A program made the translations under genes and the position numbers. This document shows positions 6,309 through 9,967 of a DNA stretch of 9,967 nucleotides, one piece after another. Positions within the stretch are counted from its first letter, which is position 1. Each line of letters opens with the position of its first letter. Under the pieces are notes generated by a model, which did not search any database, was not told where the DNA came from, and was given only the letters and a program-made list of their open reading frames with translations. Where the stretch lies: contig CAMOXA010000047.1 in NCBI GenBank assembly GCA_946628745.1, positions 1-9,967 on the forward strand, in the 5' to 3' direction. The stretch comes from an uncultured Verrucomicrobiota bacterium (GTDB taxonomy: Bacteria > Verrucomicrobiota > Kiritimatiellia > RFP12 > UBA1067).

Positions 6309-8014
6309 CGCTCCTCCTTTGAAACAAATCCCGCCAGCGGTTCGAAATATTCGCGGCGGAAGAGCCCTATGCGCCGCGCCTCCAGAGAGCCGGCCGGGGC
6401 CAGGGCGGCCGCGCCGTCCAGAAGAGACTTGAGGCGCGCCATCGTCTGGGGCGTGTAGACCGTCTCGCGAAGCGCCGCCTCGCCGGGCGCGTCGCACACC
6501 CCCGGACCCAGTGGCGTGTCGACGGGTCTTGCGACGACTTTCATCCAGCACGACTCGAGCGTGTCGAAGAATTCCGCCATCCTGTCCGCCGCCGCGCCGA
6601 ACATTAGTCGGTGATGCTCGGCGAGTATCGCCTCGACGTCCGCCGACGGGTTCCAGCAGAGGCGCGAGAAGACGTAGTAGTTGAGATAGTTGTAGAGCCA
6701 GCGGTCGCTCTCGCTCTCGGCGAACGCGCCCGTCGCGTGCGGCGCGACGTCGCGGTAGTAGCGGGCCCAGGCGCGCGGCGCGATCTGGGGGATGCCCTTC
6801 ATCTCGAGGTTCCAGCACTCCACCTTGTCGGGATAGTTCCAGAGCGTCACCTTTCGCCCGAGCTTGGCGTGCCACGCGGCGACTTCGCCCTTCTCGCGCG
6901 CCCCGATCGCGCTCCCCTCCGCCCACGGTCCGCGCCTCGCGACGAAGACGTCGACGTTGTCCGGGATGTCGTTCGCCGGTATTCGCGCGTAGGGGATGTA
7001 CGACATCTGCGAGACGCGCGCGTGCGGGAACTTCGATTTTATGCGCCCGGCGAGTTCCGCAGTGCGCCGCCATACGAGGTCCGTCGCGAAGCCGATGTCG
7101 AACTTGGAGAACGGCACATTCGCCATACACCAGTCGCAGCCGCAGTGCCGCGCCCAGGTGAGGCCGTCCTTTGGCATCGCGTCGAATACCGGCTGCGCAT
7201 AGCCTGCGGTCGCCGATGGAACGGCGACCCTACCACGAACCGTATCCGGTAGGGACGGCGTTCCACCGCCGTCCGCAATGACCGCGCAGGCGTTGGTGTA
7301 GAGAGCCTCCCACGTATCCGGCGAGAGGCAGTGGGTCTTCGCGCCGTGGCAGCACCTGAGATGGTACGTCTCCATCCTGAGGCGGTACCAGTTGAGGCGC
7401 TTGAAATCGGTTTCGCCCATTCCGGCGAGAACGTCCTGCGCGACAGGTCCGTCCTCGTAGCCGTAGCGTCTCGTCGAGAACGCGGGCGATTCCTTGACGC
7501 GCCCTTCCGGCACGGCGATCCGTTCCGCGCGCGGCGCGCATGTGCCGAGCTCTCCCGGGAAGTACATCCTCACGCCGGCGTAGCGTTCGAGAAAGGCATA
7601 CACGCCGAAGAGCGTGCCGCGCCTGTAGCAAGGCTGCCAAATCGCCTCGCGGGGCAGCGCCGCGGTCGCGTCTACGTCGGCGACGTCGTCGTCGTTGCCG
7701 GCGATGAATACGGCGTTCGACACAGTCTCGATGACATACCCGTCGCGGTCATGCGGTGCGGCGGGGTCGTCCCGGCCTTGCACTCCGCCCAGCACGATAG
7801 CCGTCCTGCCCTCCGTCCTTTGCGCGACGACGGGTAGAGCCCCGCCAAAGACGCGCTCCAGAAAGAAATTCAATTCTTCCGCCGCGAGGTGCGTCGCGTA
7901 CGGCGCGGCGCGCGGCAGGACGATCTCGGTGCCGCGGTCGATGACGACATCGGCGTGCGCCGCGCCGCCGGCCGCGATGAATGCGAAGATGGCGAGGAAT
8001 GTTCTCTTTTGCAT
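6305..8014 (-). CDS. Secreted DUF4838 (glycosidase-like) protein, 569 aa
   Basis: This is an exported protein, probably acting on a polysaccharide outside the cytoplasm. Residues 1-21 are a signal peptide (MQKRTFLAIFAFIAAGG, cleavage AHA|D). Residues about 35-175 resemble the N-terminal domain found in GH20/GH67-type enzymes: AAEELNFFLERVFGG, then RRGTLFGVYAFLERYAGVR and MYFPGELGT. The main domain carries paired Cys (RCCHGAKTHC at 220-229, and HCGCDWC at 290-296, a CxCxxC motif typical of DUF4838), followed by YIPYARIP, LWNYPD and LNYYVFSRLCWNP. No DUF4838 catalytic residues are established, so the reaction and substrate are unknown. Residues 247-270 come from a palindromic DNA element lying within the gene (7206-7276). 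The start directly follows the SUMF1 gene stop (TAG-ATG), with GAGGGA upstream; the end overlaps the regulator start by four bases. Confidence 0.88.
   Translation of the reverse strand: MQKRTFLAIFAFIAAGGAAHADVVIDRGTEIVLPRAAPYATHLAAEELNFFLERVFGGALPVVAQRTEGRTAIVLGGVQGRDDPAAPHDRDGYVIETVSNAVFIAGNDDDVADVDATAALPREAIWQPCYRRGTLFGVYAFLERYAGVRMYFPGELGTCAPRAERIAVPEGRVKESPAFSTRRYGYEDGPVAQDVLAGMGETDFKRLNWYRLRMETYHLRCCHGAKTHCLSPDTWEALYTNACAVIADGGGTPSLPDTVRGRVAVPSATAGYAQPVFDAMPKDGLTWARHCGCDWCMANVPFSKFDIGFATDLVWRRTAELAGRIKSKFPHARVSQMSYIPYARIPANDIPDNVDVFVARRGPWAEGSAIGAREKGEVAAWHAKLGRKVTLWNYPDKVECWNLEMKGIPQIAPRAWARYYRDVAPHATGAFAESESDRWLYNYLNYYVFSRLCWNPSADVEAILAEHHRLMFGAAADRMAEFFDTLESCWMKVVARPVDTPLGPGVCDAPGEAALRETVYTPQTMARLKSLLDGAAALAPAGSLEARRIGLFRREYFEPLAGFVSKEER
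7206..7276. repeat. 71-bp nested palindromic (REP/MITE-like) element inside the DUF4838 gene
   Basis: Two 29-base arms (7206-7234 and 7248-7276) are imperfect inverted copies separated by 13 bases. Each arm is itself a hairpin with a perfect 7-bp stem and an 8-base loop: GGTCGCC/GGCGACC (loop 7215-7222) and GGACGGC/GCCGTCC (loop 7260-7267). The inner arm ends are CTACC and GGTAG. Of the five differences between one arm and the reverse complement of the other, four are paired so that each stem stays perfect. The loops are complementary to each other except for one base. The element is translated in frame as residues 247-270 of the DUF4838 protein. No second copy was seen in the window and no target-site duplication is evident. 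Confidence 0.8.
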
Positions 8015-9265
8015 CTACAGTCCCTCGAACGTCAGGTTGCCGAGCGGCTTCAGGTGGATGCAAAAGCGCGTCGAGTAGTATGCGTTGCCGGGCGGGGCCA
8101 TCTGGCGGCGACACGGCAGCAGGTCGTATATCGCGGTCTTCCACCAGTTCCCGGTCGCGCTTCTGAGAAGTCTCGCCTCCCCTTGCGAAGCTCCGGTCGG
8201 GTCAATGCTCCAGGCGGGCAGACCGCTGGACGGCGCGGCGTCCGCCGACGAGTACTCCGCCGTGTCTAGCGCCCATTCCCCGTCGAGCCCGACGATGTCG
8301 TAGAGCCCCCACGCGGTGGCTTTCTTCAAGCCGACCGGACTTTGCGCCGAAGAACCGGTGTTGCCGTACCAGACGGCGATATCGTTCAGATAGTCAGTGT
8401 TGACCTGGACGGTTTCGTCCGCCGTGCCGCCGTTCGGCCAGAAGGTTGCAACGCCCGCGCGCGCCGCCGCTTCCCACTGCTCTTCCTCGCAGAGGTCGAC
8501 GACGACGCCTTCGCCGGCCTTCTCGCGCAGCTTCGCGACGATAGACCCTTCCGCGACCTTGTAGCCGGTCGTCGGCCAGTCGATTTCGGGCTGCGCGCCG
8601 CGCAGCTCGTTGTACGAGACGTGGACCGGCTCAAAGGACCCCGCGACGTCCGCTCCTGGCGAGAGGCAGAGGTGCTGCGCCGCGGTGTACTTGAAGATGC
8701 CGACATAGAAATCGCTCGTGAGCGTCACCGTCCGGCGGTTCATGATGCGCGTCGCCCAGTCGACGTCCCAGTGGCCGAGCGAGGCGAACGTCTCTCGCGG
8801 CTCCCCGAGCGTGTACGTTCCCGCGGGGATGCGGCGAAAGACCATCTTGGTCGACTTGTGTTCGTCGGTCCAGCCGCCTTCGGGCGGGGCGCTCAAGTAG
8901 GTGCAGCCGCCGTTCACGAGATCGATGACGGCGTAGTTGCGCACCACGACGGCGTTCGTCGCCGTGACGGTGAAGCCTGTCAGCGTCTGGCCGGCGAACG
9001 GAGTCTCGGCGGGGTCCCAGGTGAACCGGTGGCTGCCGGGCGTGCAGCCTGCGATCGTGCCGAGCGCGTACGGTTCTTTGTGCGCGTCCCATACGGCGGA
9101 GATGTTGACGTCGCCCGCGTCACCCGAAAGAACGAAGTCGATATCCACCTTCTCGCTCCACGGCCAGCGCTGGTTCACGACGACGTGCGAGACTGTCGTA
9201 GCGGCGGCCGCGGCGAGCGCGGCCGAGAGGGTGAAAGCGAGAATATGCAGCTTTGGCGAAAACAT
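8015..9265 (-). CDS. Secreted SUMF1/FGE-fold protein with N-terminal beta domain, probably non-catalytic, 416 aa
   Basis: A signal peptide (MFSPKLHILAFTLSAALAAA) is followed by a beta-rich domain at about 24-120 (RWPWSEKVDIDFVLSG, then HRFTWDP and YAVIDLVNGG). Residues about 140-405 form a formylglycine-generating-enzyme (SUMF1) fold: FRRIPAGTYTLG, DFYVGIFKYTAAQHL, PVHVSYNELRG, DLCEEEQWEAAARAG (family: RLPTEAEWEYAARGG), SPVGLKKATAWGLYDIVG, GEWALD and a closing TRFCIHL in place of GFRxAR. In human FGE the active Cys pair is CxxxxC; here the matching stretch (CRRQMAPP, C385) lacks the second Cys, so sulfatase activation is unlikely. SUMF1-fold proteins without this pair often act as binding or structural proteins. 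The ATG at 9265 is preceded by AAAGGA, which overlaps the stop of the upstream gene 13 bases away. The gene directly abuts the DUF4838 gene, suggesting linked function in an exported complex. Confidence 0.85.
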   Translation of the reverse strand: MFSPKLHILAFTLSAALAAAAATTVSHVVVNQRWPWSEKVDIDFVLSGDAGDVNISAVWDAHKEPYALGTIAGCTPGSHRFTWDPAETPFAGQTLTGFTVTATNAVVVRNYAVIDLVNGGCTYLSAPPEGGWTDEHKSTKMVFRRIPAGTYTLGEPRETFASLGHWDVDWATRIMNRRTVTLTSDFYVGIFKYTAAQHLCLSPGADVAGSFEPVHVSYNELRGAQPEIDWPTTGYKVAEGSIVAKLREKAGEGVVVDLCEEEQWEAAARAGVATFWPNGGTADETVQVNTDYLNDIAVWYGNTGSSAQSPVGLKKATAWGLYDIVGLDGEWALDTAEYSSADAAPSSGLPAWSIDPTGASQGEARLLRSATGNWWKTAIYDLLPCRRQMAPPGNAYYSTRFCIHLKPLGNLTFEGL

Positions 9266-9278
9266 TCAATCGTTCCTT

Positions 9279-9899
9279 TCAGCGGATGCGTATCGTGAAA
9301 TGCGGCGAGACCGGCATCTGGACGAAGTAGCCCGACTCGCCTTCGAGTCCGCGCCACGCCGGATCGTACGCGACGACGCGCGCTTCGCGGACGATCCGCC
9401 AGTCCGCGCTTTGTTTCGCCCTGACCGCGACCGGCCCGCCGCCGGCGCCTGCGACGTATGCGAGCGTCGCGCTCTCGCGCTCCAAAACCGTCCCCGCGCC
9501 GGACTGTTCGAGCGTTATGTCGACGAGCGCTTCCGCCGGACGCGAAGAAAGCGAGAACGGATGGTCGCATCCGCCGCGCGTCTCCCCTTCGCCGCGCCGG
9601 ACCGCGGTTCGCGCGACCGCGCCGTCGACGCGGTTTGAGAAGACGAGCGTCGCCGAATCCGCCGCGTCCGCCCACGGCCACTCCAGCGGCGCGGTCCTGT
9701 CGGCGACCGTCTGCCACAATCGCATGTCTGCCTTCGTGCGGACGATCCCCGCCGGACATTGCATCGCCAGGCATGCCGCCGCGAGCGCGAGGCACGCCGC
9801 CGGCAATGCGCGCGCTACCGGAACGGAACGGTCCCGGTTTGGCTCTCGCATTCGGTGTATTTTTGCCGGCATCATCTCTACGGCGGTATCGAATATCAT
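9279..9899 (-). CDS. Secreted protein of unknown function, first gene of the operon, ~206 aa
   Basis: I do not recognise a named family. An Ala/Leu-rich segment (SVPVARALPAACLALAAACL) is a likely signal or anchor helix after a basic stretch (RMREPNRDR). The mature part is short and probably beta-rich: ADMRLWQTVADRTAPLEWPW, then ATLVFSNRV, ALVDITLEQSG, ATLAYVAGAGG and a C-terminal HFTIRIR. The frame stays open upstream to a TTG at 9953, but that codon lies in the -35 box, so the real start is internal. ATG codons at 9899, 9875, 9872 and 9851 are possible; none has a good Shine-Dalgarno. I give 9899 as the longest start after the predicted promoter, while 9851 would give the cleanest signal peptide. 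The stop overlaps the ribosome site of the SUMF1 gene. The pair may be co-translated partners; both contain a WPW motif early in the mature protein. Confidence 0.7.
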   Translation of the reverse strand: MIFDTAVEMMPAKIHRMREPNRDRSVPVARALPAACLALAAACLAMQCPAGIVRTKADMRLWQTVADRTAPLEWPWADAADSATLVFSNRVDGAVARTAVRRGEGETRGGCDHPFSLSSRPAEALVDITLEQSGAGTVLERESATLAYVAGAGGGPVAVRAKQSADWRIVREARVVAYDPAWRGLEGESGYFVQMPVSPHFTIRIR

Positions 9900-9916
9900 C
9901 TTTTTTGCAAATATCG

Positions 9917-9924
9917 TTCGCGAA
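9917..9924. promoter_or_regulatory. Palindrome TTCGCGAA at the predicted transcription start
   Basis: A perfect 8-bp palindrome touches the -10 box and covers the expected start site of the operon. This is where a repressor operator would be effective, so the GntR/LacI-type regulator encoded in the operon is a candidate ligand. An 8-bp palindrome can occur by chance. Confidence 0.3.
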
Positions 9925-9953
9925 TTATACCAAAATTGCGCGGCCAAGGTCAA
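9924..9953 (-). promoter_or_regulatory. Sigma70-type promoter of the five-gene operon
   Basis: On the minus strand, TTGACC (9953-9948) and a perfect TATAAT (9929-9924) are separated by 18 bases. This is the best promoter match found in the window and it faces the first gene of the operon. Transcription should start near 9917. Confidence 0.7.
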
Positions 9954-9967
9954 CCATCGGGGCTTCT

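Noticed and set aside
6309..7130. N-terminal extension of the regulator into the DUF4838 gene
   Set aside because: It is an out-of-frame Arg-rich reading of DUF4838 codons. The ATG at 6308 has an AGGAGG and begins a complete winged-helix protein.
8015..9265. Functional formylglycine-generating enzyme
   Set aside because: The second Cys of the active pair is missing, and no sulfatase gene is in the window.
8342..9298. A 318-codon plus-strand open frame opposite the SUMF1-fold gene
   Set aside because: It is a shadow of the SUMF1-fold gene in a GC-rich genome; the opposite strand has signal peptide, domain motifs and ribosome site.
9900..9953. N-terminal extension of the first operon gene from a TTG at 9953
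   Set aside because: The TTG is part of the -35 hexamer and the extension spans the -10 box, so it cannot be in the predicted messenger.

Overview
The window is GC-rich (clearly above 60% by eye) and has six genes, all on the minus strand. Gene content suggests a heterotroph of the Planctomycetota-Verrucomicrobiota-Chlamydiota superphylum, most likely a gut-type Kiritimatiellota or Lentisphaerota. The indicators are a BspA-like leucine-rich-repeat surface protein with an InlB-type repeat, a secreted DUF4838 protein, a SUMF1-fold protein with an extra N-terminal beta domain, and a GntR/LacI hybrid sugar regulator. The taxonomy is inferred from family associations, not from a marker gene.

Read in the direction of transcription (right to left), the first block is a five-gene operon from about 9953 to 3874. 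A good sigma70-type promoter (9924-9953) precedes a secreted protein of unknown function. It is followed by a secreted SUMF1-fold protein, a secreted DUF4838 glycosidase-like protein, a GntR/LacI-type regulator and a GPH-family (MelB-like) sugar transporter. The genes are packed very tightly: a 13-base gap, then a stop directly abutting a start, then an ATGA overlap, then a TGATG overlap. The arrangement suggests a small carbohydrate-use locus: exported proteins that bind or cleave a glycan, a symporter that imports the released sugar or uronic acid, and a regulator that senses the imported product.

The second block is a 138-base intergenic region (3736-3873) with a candidate extended -10 promoter, a hairpin, a tandem 9-mer and a strong Shine-Dalgarno. 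It leads into a very large secreted leucine-rich-repeat protein (3735 to the left edge, 1245 codons seen, no stop). This protein has about 39 LRR_5-type units, three kinds of spacer module repeated inside it, and the start of an InlB/Listeria-Bacteroides repeat at the window edge.

The most notable unexplained feature is a 71-base nested palindromic element (7206-7276) inside the DUF4838 coding sequence. It is two hairpins that are inverted copies of each other with compensatory changes, read through in frame. A second point is the transporter, whose segments appear to be in a non-standard order: the charged central loop and TM7-like segment lie near the C-terminus. No RNA genes, CRISPR arrays, transposase genes or gene-free stretches above 300 bases were seen.
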